Positions 43,614 to 52,088 of a stretch of 64,000 bases of DNA are shown here, piece by piece. The DNA is taken from NCBI RefSeq assembly GCF_018069925.1, contig NZ_JAGPXB010000006.1, positions 1-64,000 on the forward strand. The letters are read 5' to 3'. Under the pieces are notes generated by a model, which had not been told where the DNA came from, made no database searches, and worked only from the letters and a program-made list of their open reading frames with translations. Position 1 is the stretch's first letter; the number at the start of each line of letters is the position of its first letter. The stretch is from Flavobacterium erciyesense. GTDB taxonomy: Bacteria > Bacteroidota > Bacteroidia > Flavobacteriales > Flavobacteriaceae. Position numbers and translations under genes: made by a program.

Positions 43614-43955
43614 ATGAGTGCAAGAGAAGAATTAATTACCAAGTATGCTGCTGATTTAAAAGAAAAATGCGGTGTAGAACCAAATATGGATTTGCTAACC
43701 AAAGTTACTATTGGATGCGGACCATCAATTTATAATGCAGATGCTGCTACGGTTGCAGGAAGTCAACAAGCTGAATTGGACACTGTAAAAAATAACTTTT
43801 TGATTAAAAAATTAGGTCTAACTGACGGTCCTGAGCTTGATGCTGCTATTGATGCAGTTATGGAGCAGTACGGACGTTCAAACAGAAATAAGTTTAGAGC
43901 CGTGATTTATTATTTGTTAACGGTACATTTCAAGAAAGAAAGCGTTTACAATTAA
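43614..43955 (+). CDS. DUF2853 family protein
   Basis: 113 residues from ATG 43614; an upstream in-frame ATG (43572) adds an unlikely tail. The sequence is soluble and helical with family marks REELITKYAADLKEKCG, TIGCGPSIYNADAATVAGSQ and RNKFRAVIYYLLTVHFKKES. Function is unknown. It lies 90 bp after menD, as often seen in Flavobacteriaceae, so a link with the quinone genes is possible from position only. A strong terminator follows. Confidence 0.85.
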   Translation: MSAREELITKYAADLKEKCGVEPNMDLLTKVTIGCGPSIYNADAATVAGSQQAELDTVKNNFLIKKLGLTDGPELDAAIDAVMEQYGRSNRNKFRAVIYYLLTVHFKKESVYN

Positions 43956-43975
43956 TAAACTTTGTTTAACTGCAT

Positions 43976-44008
43976 AAAAAAAGCGTTCGAATCATCGAAC
44001 GCTTTTTT
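43976..44008. terminator. Bidirectional terminator between DUF2853 and M28 peptidase genes
   Basis: 12-bp stem AAAAGCGTTCGA/TCGAACGCTTTT with 4-nt loop and T/A runs on both sides; serves two convergent genes. Confidence 0.9.
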
Positions 44009-44025
44009 GTTTTCAGTAGTTGCAT

Positions 44026-45378
44026 TTATCGAATTGGCAATGGAAACACTGGCAAACTTGAATGCCCTAATTCATCTACTGCTTGAACAGCAAAGAAGAA
44101 ATTGTCTTTTGAATAAGGTATTTCAACTTTAGTACCCTTTACAAAAATTGTTTTTTCCCAATGTTGTGAGGACGTTTCACGAACTAAAATGTTATAGCCA
44201 TAAACTGGTTTTCCTGCGGGTGCAGTCCATACCAAAGTAGAGAAATTAGTTAAGTCTTTTACTTCAATTCCAACGTTGGTTGGAGCTTTTGGTGACCAAG
44301 CTAAGTTGCTGTAAGAAGCTAAGTTAGATAAGGTTACTTTTTTCATATATTCAAAGTCCATAAACTCTACTAAGTCGCCGTATTGAATGTTGTTTTCCTT
44401 ACGAACGTCTTGGTGTTGGTGGTCGTAGTTCTCGTTCATTTCACAAAAACGAACAGCTGTAAAACCATTTTGACTAAAAGGTGTGTGGTCTCCACCACGC
44501 AAGAAACGATCGTTGCGGTATACCAAAGTGATATCCAATTGATCTACATATTGGTTGGTTACCGTTTTAATGTAACGTGCTAATTGTCTTGATGGGCTGT
44601 CGTTATCACGGTTAATAGACTTTCTAATTTTAGCTTCAGCCTCAGTTTCTAAAAACGGAATTGCCTCACTAAACACGCGCACTCTTGTATTGTCGCGCAA
44701 CATTGTTCCACTCGAAAGACTGTTACCAATCATGTCGTTGTTGAACATGGCAATTAAGTTCCACTTTTCGTTTTTAGCTTTATCAGCTAAATGTTTGGCA
44801 CCGTACAAACCTTGTTCTTCACCAACAACTGCAACAAAAATCAAGGTAAAAGGGAATTCTCTTTGGCTCATGATGCGCGCCAATTCCATCATAGCAGCAA
44901 CTCCTGAGGCATCATCATTGGCCCCGGGAGCATCGCTTTTAGCATCCATCACGTCAGATGCTCTAGAGTCTAAATGGCCGCTAATGACCATCACACGGTC
45001 ATCAGTAGGGTCAGTACCTTTTAATGTAGCCATTACGTTACCCAACTGGCTGTCGGTAGCAATGCGGCGTCCATCGGCTTTTACAGTAAAATAGTCAATT
45101 ACAGATGTCAATCTGCCGCCTGAAGCTAAAGCATATTTATCAAATTCAGATGTTACCCAGCGTTGTGCAGCACCAATGCCACGTGTATTACTTTTGGTAT
45201 CGCTTAAAGTATGACGTGTACCAAACGAAACGAGTTTGCGTACGGTAGCTTCCATGTTTTCCGATTTCACTTCGGACAGCATTTTTTTAATTTCAGGATC
45301 GTCTACGGTTGATTGTGCCACGCTCGAAAACGAGAAACAAACCAACAGTACAAATGTAATAATGGATTTAGATTTCAT
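44026..45378 (-). CDS. Secreted M28 family aminopeptidase with fibronectin-III-like tail
   Basis: 450 residues. Signal peptide MKSKSIITFVLLVCFSFSSVAQ. The zinc-peptidase core (about 60-340) carries SGHLDSRASD (His, Asp), GANDDASGVAAMMELA (bridging Asp), VGEEQGLYGAKHLA (Glu-Glu), NNDMIGN (Asp) and GGDHTPFSQNGFTAV (His), so both zinc sites are complete. A C-terminal fibronectin-III-like domain (PTNVGIEVKDLTNFSTLVWT ... about 360-448) follows. Likely a periplasmic or secreted exo- or carboxypeptidase-type peptidase for peptide nutrition. No T9SS tail is seen. Confidence 0.9.
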   Translation of the reverse strand: MKSKSIITFVLLVCFSFSSVAQSTVDDPEIKKMLSEVKSENMEATVRKLVSFGTRHTLSDTKSNTRGIGAAQRWVTSEFDKYALASGGRLTSVIDYFTVKADGRRIATDSQLGNVMATLKGTDPTDDRVMVISGHLDSRASDVMDAKSDAPGANDDASGVAAMMELARIMSQREFPFTLIFVAVVGEEQGLYGAKHLADKAKNEKWNLIAMFNNDMIGNSLSSGTMLRDNTRVRVFSEAIPFLETEAEAKIRKSINRDNDSPSRQLARYIKTVTNQYVDQLDITLVYRNDRFLRGGDHTPFSQNGFTAVRFCEMNENYDHQHQDVRKENNIQYGDLVEFMDFEYMKKVTLSNLASYSNLAWSPKAPTNVGIEVKDLTNFSTLVWTAPAGKPVYGYNILVRETSSQHWEKTIFVKGTKVEIPYSKDNFFFAVQAVDELGHSSLPVFPLPIR

Positions 45379-45525
45379 TAAGTAGTTTTTATTAGTTTCT
45401 TCAAAGTTAAGAAAAAAGAAAATGAATGCTGCTTGCGTGTTTAATTTTAGGATTTGTTTGAAGTTAAGGTTAGATAGTTTTAGGTGGTATTTGGATTGAA
45501 ATTTGAATTGTGAATTTATTATTGA

Positions 45526-45558
45526 AGACCTAACAGGTTTTTAAAACCTGTTAGGTCT
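45526..45558. repeat. 16-bp inverted repeat, AGACCTAACAGG type
   Basis: Arms AGACCTAACAGGTTTT and AAAACCTGTTAGGTCT are separated by one base, so the real hairpin has an A/T-rich loop. It resembles a short palindrome I recall as frequent in Bacteroidota intergenic DNA. Confidence 0.6.
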
Positions 45559-45620
45559 CAGCTAATTAATTTTTTAAGACTTGCAATGGAGAACGTCGCC
45601 TGAAAACATAAATTGCAAAT

Positions 45621-45713
45621 CTAGCCCCGATGGAAGCGAGTATCCCACGCTTTTTTGCGTGGATACTGTGTACAGCGGGACTGCACGCGAGCAGTAAGAC
45701 AGTTGTGTGCTCC
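45621..45713 (-). repeat. Dispersed inverted-repeat element, copy 3 (reverse orientation)
   Basis: On the minus strand it starts GGAGC and ends TTCCATCGGGGCTAG. The central helix is GTATCCACGC with GCGTGGGATAC around a loop of six A, and CCCG pairs with CGGG further out. The right arm matches copy 1 at 20 of 26 positions. About 28 extra bases containing a small hairpin (ACTGC/GCAGT) lie between GGAGC and the main stem. Confidence 0.65.
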
Positions 45714-45788
45714 CAATAAGAAAAAAATAGAAATATTTAGACTTTATTTTTTGTGGACCGTTTCTTAATATCCTATTTTCAAACTTCG

Positions 45789-45796
45789 TACCTTTG
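45789..45796 (+). promoter_or_regulatory. -7 box TACCTTTG of the cvfB-like gene
   Basis: An exact TAnnTTTG match 21 bp upstream of the start codon; -33 unclear. Confidence 0.5.
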
Positions 45797-45817
45797 CGCT
45801 TTAGAAATTGAATTACA

Positions 45818-46672
45818 ATGATTGAAATAGGAAAATACAATACGCTTACTATATTACGTGATACCCAAGTGGGTTTGTTTTTGGGAAATCCAGAGCTGGA
45901 TCCTGAAGGAATTCACGATGTGTTACTGCCAAACAAATACGTTCCTAAGGTATTCGAAATAGGTGAGGAGCTCATTGTGTTTGTGTATTTGGATCACGAA
46001 CAGCGACCTGTAGCTACTACGCTTGAACCAAGTATTTTACTAAACGAATTTGCCTTGCTAAGGGTAAACTATACCAATCAAGTGGGAGCTTTTATGGATT
46101 GGGGAATGGAAAAAGATATCTTGGTTCCTTTCAAAGAGCAAGCACGCCCAATGGAAAAAGGCAAGCGCTACTTGGTGTACTTGTATCTTGATGAAAAAAC
46201 CAATCGTTTGGTTGCATCGAGTAAATTAAACCAATTTTTAAAAAATGAAAACCTTACGGTCGAAAAAGGAGAAGAAGTTGATTTAATCGTATCGCACATA
46301 ACGGAGTTGGGGATTAACGTAATCATCAATGAAAAATACAAGGGTTTGATGTACAAAGACGAGGTGTACGATGATGCAATCCGTACAGGAGATCGTATGC
46401 GCGGTTACATCAAAGCTATTAGACCTGATAATAAGATAGATGTTTCGCTTCAAATTCAGGGTTACCAAAGTATTGAACCAAATGCTGAGAAAATTTTAGA
46501 CGAGCTAAGAGCGAGTCGTGGTTTCTTGCGCCTCACCGATAATTCTCATCCAGAAGATATTAAAACGGTACTTAAAATGAGCAAGAAGACTTTTAAAAAG
46601 GCTATCGGCGCTTTGTATCGAGAACAACGCATCGAAATTAAAGAAGACGGTATTTACCTGATTAAAGAGTAA
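45818..46672 (+). CDS. CvfB/YitL-like S1-domain RNA-binding protein
   Basis: 284 residues. Three S1-like OB-fold units are visible: IGKYNTLTILRDTQVGLFLG (about 3-60), LRVNYTNQVGAFMDWGMEKD (about 70-135) and VDLIVSHITELGINVIIN (about 148-210). A C-terminal winged helix follows (FLRLTDNSHPEDIKTVLKMS, KKAIGALYREQRIEI, about 230-284). This order is that of CvfB, an RNA-binding protein affecting virulence-factor expression in Staphylococcus. Its role in flavobacteria is unknown. Single gene with its own promoter and terminator. Confidence 0.9.
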   Translation: MIEIGKYNTLTILRDTQVGLFLGNPELDPEGIHDVLLPNKYVPKVFEIGEELIVFVYLDHEQRPVATTLEPSILLNEFALLRVNYTNQVGAFMDWGMEKDILVPFKEQARPMEKGKRYLVYLYLDEKTNRLVASSKLNQFLKNENLTVEKGEEVDLIVSHITELGINVIINEKYKGLMYKDEVYDDAIRTGDRMRGYIKAIRPDNKIDVSLQIQGYQSIEPNAEKILDELRASRGFLRLTDNSHPEDIKTVLKMSKKTFKKAIGALYREQRIEIKEDGIYLIKE

Positions 46673-46677
46673 AAAAA

Positions 46678-46714
46678 GAAAGACTAATCGATAATGATTA
46701 GTCTTTCTCGTTTT
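46678..46714 (+). terminator. Terminator of the cvfB-like gene
   Basis: 12-bp stem GAAAGACTAATC/GATTAGTCTTTC with 6-nt loop, followed shortly by TTTT. Confidence 0.82.
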
Positions 46715-47161
46715 AATGTTAGGCTTGTACCTGCAAGCGTATCATTAAAAAATACAGGCTGCAATTTGTTTATCAATGCGTTTACGTTATTATAGCAACA
46801 GTTTTGCTATTTCTGTTATACTTTTAAACGAAGCAAACGATACAACCTTTTCTATATTTTGTAGTAGTCACAAAGCACTACTGATTTCATTTTTGCAATT
46901 TTATCGAATCAAAACATAACTTAAAGTAAAATGTGTTTAAATTTAAAATACATACACATTTTAAATGGATATCATATTGATTATCATATGTTAAAGTTAT
47001 AAAAAACGATCTAATAAGTTGCTTTTTTGGTTTTAAAAATTACTTTTTTTAACATTTGTTTTCTATAAATCAGATAATTATTACCACAAGCTTATCGAAA
47101 TGGAATAGGGATAATGTAAAAAATGATTTATTTTTACACTGAAAATTTTAAATCATTCAAA
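46715..47161. other. AT-rich intergenic region upstream of menB
   Basis: About 445 bp with no protein-like frame. It holds small inverted repeats (ATAGCAA with TTGCTAT near 46792; AAAATGTGT with ACACATTTT near 46928-46962) that may be operators or nothing. No clean TTG/TAnnTTTG promoter was found, although menB must have one here. Confidence 0.4.
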
Positions 47162-47992
47162 ATGGATTGGATTACTGCCAAAGAGTACGAAGATATCACT
47201 TATAAAAAATGCAATGGGGTAGCCCGAATTGCCTTTAACCGTCCGGATGTGCGCAACGCATTCCGACCAAAAACAACTGCTGAATTATACAATGCTTTTT
47301 ACGATGCGCAGGAAGATACCTCTATTGGTGTGGTATTGCTGTCTGCTGAAGGTCCTTCGTCTAAAGATGGCGTTTATTCTTTTTGTAGCGGTGGCGATCA
47401 AAACGCACGTGGGCATCAAGGATATGTGGGCGACGACGGGCAACACCGATTAAATATTCTGGAGGTACAACGATTGATTCGCTTTATGCCAAAAGTTGTT
47501 ATTGCTGTCGTTCCAGGATGGGCAGTAGGTGGTGGACATAGTTTGCACGTGGTTTGCGATATGACTTTAGCTAGCAAAGAACACGCTATTTTCAAACAAA
47601 CCGACGCTGATGTAACCAGTTTTGATGGAGGTTACGGCTCAGCATATTTGGCCAAAATGGTGGGACAGAAAAAAGCAAGAGAAATTTTCTTCTTGGGACG
47701 CAATTATTCAGCGCAAGAAGCAATGGATATGGGCATGGTGAATGCAGTAGTGCCTCACGATGAATTAGAAGCAACTGCATACGAATGGGCTCAAGAAATT
47801 TTGCAAAAATCGCCTATGGCTATCAAAATGCTGAAATTTGCCATGAACTTGACTGATGATGGAATGGTTGGTCAGCAAGTATTTGCTGGTGAAGCAACAC
47901 GTTTAGCATATATGACTGAGGAAGCTAAAGAAGGTAGAAATGCGTTTCTTGAAAAGAGAAAACCAAACTTTGAAAAAAAATGGTTGCCGTAA
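47162..47992 (+). CDS. menB: MenB, 1,4-dihydroxy-2-naphthoyl-CoA synthase
   Basis: 276 residues from ATG 47162 (MDWITAKEYEDITYKK); an in-frame ATG at 47123 adds 13 unlikely residues. Crotonase fold with CSGGDQN (about 75-81), the oxyanion region GWAVGGGHSLHVVCDMTLAS, and SFDGGYGSAYLAKMVGQKKA with the catalytic Asp. The C-terminus EKRKPNFEKKWLP is typical of MenB. It cyclises o-succinylbenzoyl-CoA. menA follows 2 kb downstream beyond two PH-domain genes. Confidence 0.95.
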   Translation: MDWITAKEYEDITYKKCNGVARIAFNRPDVRNAFRPKTTAELYNAFYDAQEDTSIGVVLLSAEGPSSKDGVYSFCSGGDQNARGHQGYVGDDGQHRLNILEVQRLIRFMPKVVIAVVPGWAVGGGHSLHVVCDMTLASKEHAIFKQTDADVTSFDGGYGSAYLAKMVGQKKAREIFFLGRNYSAQEAMDMGMVNAVVPHDELEATAYEWAQEILQKSPMAIKMLKFAMNLTDDGMVGQQVFAGEATRLAYMTEEAKEGRNAFLEKRKPNFEKKWLP

Positions 47993-48071
47993 TGTAATAA
48001 TTTAAATTGCTAATTCAAAATAAAATCACTTTAAGTACTGATATATAAGTGCTTAAACAATTGTACTCTTT

Positions 48072-48593
48072 ATGGAATTATTTACGAATGATATTATTGA
48101 CACTCAAAATTTACCCAAATTAGAGTCTATTCCGTTTACGGCTTTGAATAGTAAATACGGAATCGTTATTGCTTGTAATTTGGCACTGATTATCGGCGTA
48201 CTTACTGGCGGTTTGTTTGTCCTTGCTGAACTTGAACCTGATGTTTTTAGCAACCGAATTTGGTTCATTATTGGTGTTTTGACGCCTTTGTCATTGTTAT
48301 TAATTGTTTGTTTTGCAATCATTGGTTTCAAGAAAAAAGGCTTTGCTTTTCGTGAGCATGATGTGGTCTATCGTTCAGGAATTATTGCTACGAATACTAT
48401 CGTAATTCCTTATAATAGAGTGCAGCATGTGGCTTTACATGAAGGCTTTGTTTCACGATTTTTAGGATTGGCAAAGGTTCAAGTTTTTACCGCAGGCGGT
48501 AGCGCAAGCGACATTGAAATTCCGGGTATCGAAAAAGAACAAGCCGAAAATATCAAACAATTATTGATGGGTAAAATTCAAAAACAATTATAA
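48072..48593 (+). CDS. Membrane protein with bacterial PH domain (YdbS-like)
   Basis: 173 residues. Two membrane helices (about 31-56 and 62-90) precede a bPH2 domain (about 95-165) with FREHDVVYRSGIIATNTIVI and YNRVQHVALHEGFVSRFLGL and VQVFTAGGSASDIEIPG. YdbS/YdbT pairs in Bacillus affect resistance to bacteriocins and cell-envelope stress; the role here is unknown. The stop overlaps the next gene's ATG (TAATG). Confidence 0.87.
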   Translation: MELFTNDIIDTQNLPKLESIPFTALNSKYGIVIACNLALIIGVLTGGLFVLAELEPDVFSNRIWFIIGVLTPLSLLLIVCFAIIGFKKKGFAFREHDVVYRSGIIATNTIVIPYNRVQHVALHEGFVSRFLGLAKVQVFTAGGSASDIEIPGIEKEQAENIKQLLMGKIQKQL

Positions 48594-50104
48594 TGCGCAC
48601 TGATTTTAGTCAGCCGCAAAGGCAGTCAGCCGTTGGTATTTGGGTTTTGTTTTTTTATACCTTACAACAATACGCACGAGCCTTTTGGCCTATTTTTTTG
48701 GTTTTCTTTTTTAGGTTAAAAAACTTTTATTTGGGGTACATTTTTGGAGTGATTGGCCTTTTTTTAGTGCTAATCGCTCTCATTTCGTACTTAAAATACA
48801 GGAACTTTACTTTTTATCTGGATGAAGAAAATCAAGAATTCATTATCAACGAAGGCATTTTAAACAAGACCAAAACTGCCATCCAACTCAATAAGATTCA
48901 GCAAGTAAACATCAACCAGTCGTTTATTCAAAAGATAATTGGGGTTTATGAATTGCAAGTTGATACCGCTGGGAGCAACAAAAAAGAGGGAAACATAAAG
49001 GCAATTTCGCAGCAATTGGCTTTGGATTTAAAAGCGTGCTTGCTTGAAAATGAAGGCAAAGAACGAATTTTAGGTCAAAATGAACCTGGTACAGCAGCAG
49101 AATTTGAAAGCAACACGACGATAACTCCTTTTATAAAAATTAGTTTTTTTAGCTTGTTAAAAGTCGGAATTACATCGAACTATCAGCGCACTATTGCCTT
49201 GTTGGTTTTGTTTTTCAGTACTGTTTTCGAGAGTCTTTCAAAATTATCCGATCAAGAAACTGGCTATGAGCAGGATTTTGGGGCTTATTTTGATTATTCG
49301 CAAGGATTAAAGGCCATAATCATGGGGTTTTTCATGGTACTTGTTGCTGTTTTGTTACTAAATATTATTCGGGTTTTTGTGCAGTTTTTTAATTTTAATA
49401 TTGCCAAACAAAAAGGTTCATTACTTTTATCATACGGCCTTTTAAACTCCAAGAGCACTATTGTAAAACCAGAGAAAGTTCAAATCACCACCGTAACACA
49501 GAATTACTTTCAACGTAAGTGGGGTATTTTAGACATTAGAATTAAACAAGCAACGGGTGGCGCCGAAGAACAACGCAAATCAGCTATTGAAATTCCGGGT
49601 TGTGATCCAACGGAACGAGACGCTATTTTTCAGTTGTTATTTTCTAAACTACCTGAAAAAGGAATCGAATTTATTCCCAATTACCGAAAGTTAGTTTTTG
49701 GGCTTTTTATAGCTGTAGTTATTCCTGTGGCCTTGTTTTTTGGGTTGGCAAATACTTTTTTTCCTGAGATAATGGAGTATGTAGGTTGGGTTCCGTTTTA
49801 TGTTGTACTAATGATCGTTTTACAGTATTTTAAGTTCAAAAATTATCGCTTGTACATTCATCCGGAATTCATCATTAAAACGTCGGGCGCTTGGGATGTG
49901 AGCGAAGCAATTATTTTACCTCAAAAAATTCAAGCCATTACCACTTCACAGCTGTTTTGGCACAAAAAAGCGGATATCGGCTCAGTCATTTTGCATACAG
50001 CAGGAGGGAATATTTCATTTCAATTGGCCAATTATACCGTGCTCAAGGAACATATCAATCGATGGTTGTACGAATTAGAAACTTCCAATAGCAATTGGAT
50101 GTAA
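48593..50104 (+). CDS. Membrane protein with tandem PH domains (YdbT-like)
   Basis: 503 residues. Three bPH2 units are seen: about 65-150 (EFIINEGILNKTKTAIQLNK), 275-355 (GSLLLSYGLLNSKSTIVKPEK, with TGGAEEQRKSAIEIPG) and 420-495 (FIIKTSGAWDVSEAIILPQK, HTAGGNISFQLANY). Pairs of membrane helices lie between them (about 20-58, 195-262, 365-405). It is coupled to the shorter PH gene just upstream. The two sit between menB and menA, yet nothing in them suggests a quinone enzyme. Confidence 0.87.
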   Translation: MRTDFSQPQRQSAVGIWVLFFYTLQQYARAFWPIFLVFFFRLKNFYLGYIFGVIGLFLVLIALISYLKYRNFTFYLDEENQEFIINEGILNKTKTAIQLNKIQQVNINQSFIQKIIGVYELQVDTAGSNKKEGNIKAISQQLALDLKACLLENEGKERILGQNEPGTAAEFESNTTITPFIKISFFSLLKVGITSNYQRTIALLVLFFSTVFESLSKLSDQETGYEQDFGAYFDYSQGLKAIIMGFFMVLVAVLLLNIIRVFVQFFNFNIAKQKGSLLLSYGLLNSKSTIVKPEKVQITTVTQNYFQRKWGILDIRIKQATGGAEEQRKSAIEIPGCDPTERDAIFQLLFSKLPEKGIEFIPNYRKLVFGLFIAVVIPVALFFGLANTFFPEIMEYVGWVPFYVVLMIVLQYFKFKNYRLYIHPEFIIKTSGAWDVSEAIILPQKIQAITTSQLFWHKKADIGSVILHTAGGNISFQLANYTVLKEHINRWLYELETSNSNWM

Positions 50105-50187
50105 AAAACAATGCATATCGTTCTTTTATACCGTACATTTGTACATACAATTGTCAGTGAAAAAGAATTTAAAAAATAAAAAATAGC

Positions 50188-51147
50188 ATGAAGCAGTGGA
50201 TTGAAGCCGCACGTTTACGAACCCTACCTTTATCTGTATCCGGAATCATCGTAGGTAGTATGTACGCGTTGCGACCAACAAATACAATTGAAACACCTAC
50301 AGAAGTTTTTAGCTGGTCTATTTTTGGGCTTGCTTTATTAACAACCTTGGGCTTGCAAGTGCTCTCTAATTTTGCTAATGATTATGGCGATGGGGTAAAA
50401 GGAACTGATAATTCTGATCGGGTAGGTCCAATGCGTGCCATTCAAAGTGGCGCTATTAGTGCCGCCGCCATGAAGCAGGCTATTATAATAACTTCGGTTT
50501 TAACGTTGTTTTCAGCAGTAGCCTTAATTTATGTTTCTTTCAAAGACACTAATCTTTGGTTTTCACTTTTCTATTTGGTTTTGGGAATTCTAGCAATCGT
50601 TTCGGCCATTCGGTACACGGTAGGGAAAACTGCTTACGGCTACCGTGGTTTCGGGGATATTTTTGTCTTTGTTTTCTTTGGTTTGGTGAGTACTTTGGGA
50701 GTTAATTTTTTATATGCCAAACAACTTGATTTCGATTTATTCCTTCCTGCTGCCGCTATAGGATTATTAAGTACTGGAGTTCTTAATTTGAATAACATGC
50801 GCGATGAAGCTTCAGATAGAAAATCAAATAAAAATACCATGGTAGTAAAAATGGGTGGTGCCAAAGCAAAAAAATACCATTATTTCTTGGTAATTACGGC
50901 TATGGTTTTGGTTCTTGTTTTCGCTATTTTAAGTGAGTATCGCCTTGATCAATACCTTTTTGTTTTGGCTTATATTCCGTTAATCAAACATTTAAAAACC
51001 GTACAAGCCAATCAAAATCCAAAAGAACTCGATCCCGAATTAAAAAAATTAGCATTAAGCACTTTTGCATTGTCTTTGCTCTTAGCGTTGTGTATGGTAT
51101 CGCTTATTCAGGATATAATTGTAAACCTGTTTTTAGGAGGTCGTTAA
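50188..51147 (+). CDS. menA: MenA, DHNA polyprenyltransferase
   Basis: 319 residues with 8-9 membrane helices. N-terminal WIEAARLRTLPLSVSGIIVG, the first Asp motif NFANDYGDGVKGTDNSDRVG (about 61-80) and the second NNMRDEASDRKSNKNTMVVK (about 206-225) define MenA of the UbiA superfamily. It attaches the isoprenoid tail to 1,4-dihydroxy-2-naphthoate in the inner membrane, producing demethylmenaquinone. Downstream by 87 bp is the UPF0173 hydrolase. Confidence 0.95.
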   Translation: MKQWIEAARLRTLPLSVSGIIVGSMYALRPTNTIETPTEVFSWSIFGLALLTTLGLQVLSNFANDYGDGVKGTDNSDRVGPMRAIQSGAISAAAMKQAIIITSVLTLFSAVALIYVSFKDTNLWFSLFYLVLGILAIVSAIRYTVGKTAYGYRGFGDIFVFVFFGLVSTLGVNFLYAKQLDFDLFLPAAAIGLLSTGVLNLNNMRDEASDRKSNKNTMVVKMGGAKAKKYHYFLVITAMVLVLVFAILSEYRLDQYLFVLAYIPLIKHLKTVQANQNPKELDPELKKLALSTFALSLLLALCMVSLIQDIIVNLFLGGR

Positions 51148-51234
51148 GTTTATTTTACCCCAAAAAAGAGTTTTATTTTACAACTTTTGACTATATTTTT
51201 TCGTTAATTCACACAAACCTTTAATTCAATTCTT

Positions 51235-51912
51235 ATGAAAATTACATTTTATGGTCACGCTTCACTAGGTATCGAGGTAGGTGGCAAAAACATTTTAGTA
51301 GATCCTTTTATTTCTCCAAACCCAAAAGCGGCTCATATCAATGTAAACGAGTTGGCTGCTGATTATATTTTACTCACTCACGCACACGGCGATCACATAG
51401 CTGATGTTGAGGCTATCGCCAAAAGAACCAATGCCGTAATTGTATCCAATGCTGAAATTGCTGATTATTACAGTGCCAAAGGTTTTCAGGCTCACCCGAT
51501 GAATCACGGCGGAAGCTGGAATTTCGATTTTGGTAAAGTGAAATACGTTAATGCTGTGCATTCAAGTTCTTTTCCTCACGGAGCTACTGGCGGAAACCCA
51601 GGAGGTTTTGTTATTGAGAGTGAGCACAAAAACATCTACATTGCTGGCGATACGGCTTTGACAATGGATATGAAACTTATTCCAATGCGTACCAAATTAG
51701 ACTTAGCTATTCTTCCAATCGGGGATAATTTTACCATGGATGTTGAAGATGCTATCCTTGCATCAGATTTTGTGGAGTGTGATAAAGTTTTAGGTTACCA
51801 TTTTGACACTTTCGGTTATATCGAAATCAACAAAGAAGAGGCAATCCGTAAGTTTTTCAACAAAGGAAAAGATTTAATGCTGCTAGAAATAGGTGCGTCT
51901 ATCGATTTATAA
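51235..51912 (+). CDS. UPF0173 metal-dependent hydrolase (metallo-beta-lactamase fold)
   Basis: 225 residues. Starts MKITFYGHASLGIEVGGKNI. The metal motif is LTHAHGDHIADVEA (HxHxDH, about 43-56), followed by NHGGSWNFDFGKVKYV, ASSFPHG-like HSSSFPHGATGGNPGGFV, IAGDTALTMDM (Asp) and GYHFDTF (His). Substrate unknown. It lies between menA and menC in this genome. A dispersed inverted-repeat element starts 8 bp after its stop. Confidence 0.9.
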   Translation: MKITFYGHASLGIEVGGKNILVDPFISPNPKAAHINVNELAADYILLTHAHGDHIADVEAIAKRTNAVIVSNAEIADYYSAKGFQAHPMNHGGSWNFDFGKVKYVNAVHSSSFPHGATGGNPGGFVIESEHKNIYIAGDTALTMDMKLIPMRTKLDLAILPIGDNFTMDVEDAILASDFVECDKVLGYHFDTFGYIEINKEEAIRKFFNKGKDLMLLEIGASIDL

Positions 51913-51919
51913 ATGGTTT

Positions 51920-52020
51920 AGGAGCTTTTTCCTGATAGTAGTGAAAATCCTTTTATAAAATGGCTGGCCTTAACAGGCTGGCCATTTTATAAAAGGATTT
52001 TCACTACTATCAGGGCTAGG
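51920..52020 (+). repeat. Dispersed inverted-repeat element, copy 2 (39-bp perfect helix)
   Basis: It begins AGGAGCTTTTTCC and ends CTATCAGGGCTAGG. Arms 51931-51969 and 51976-52014 pair over all 39 positions in RNA (two G-U pairs) around the loop TTAACA. The inner 9 bp (TGGCTGGCC/GGCTGGCCA) are absent from the other copies. It could also stop transcription of the gene before it, although no T-run follows. Confidence 0.8.
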
Positions 52021-52088
52021 ACGAGCGTTTAGAATTAGACGATCGTTAATTTCTAAACCAATCGATTTCAGAGTTAACTATCTTAATT

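Larger units (their letters stand above)
45379..45788. other. Divergent intergenic region with two repeats
   Basis: 440 bp between the M28 peptidase and cvfB-like gene. It holds a 16-bp inverted repeat at 45526-45558 and the third copy of the dispersed element at 45621-45713. An 88-codon minus-strand frame across the repeat is not protein-like and is rejected. Confidence 0.6.

Noticed and set aside
45574-45840. 88-codon minus-strand frame between the M28 and cvfB-like genes
   Set aside because: It lies across the third copy of the dispersed inverted repeat and the cvfB promoter, has no signal, motif or plausible composition, and overlaps the cvfB start.
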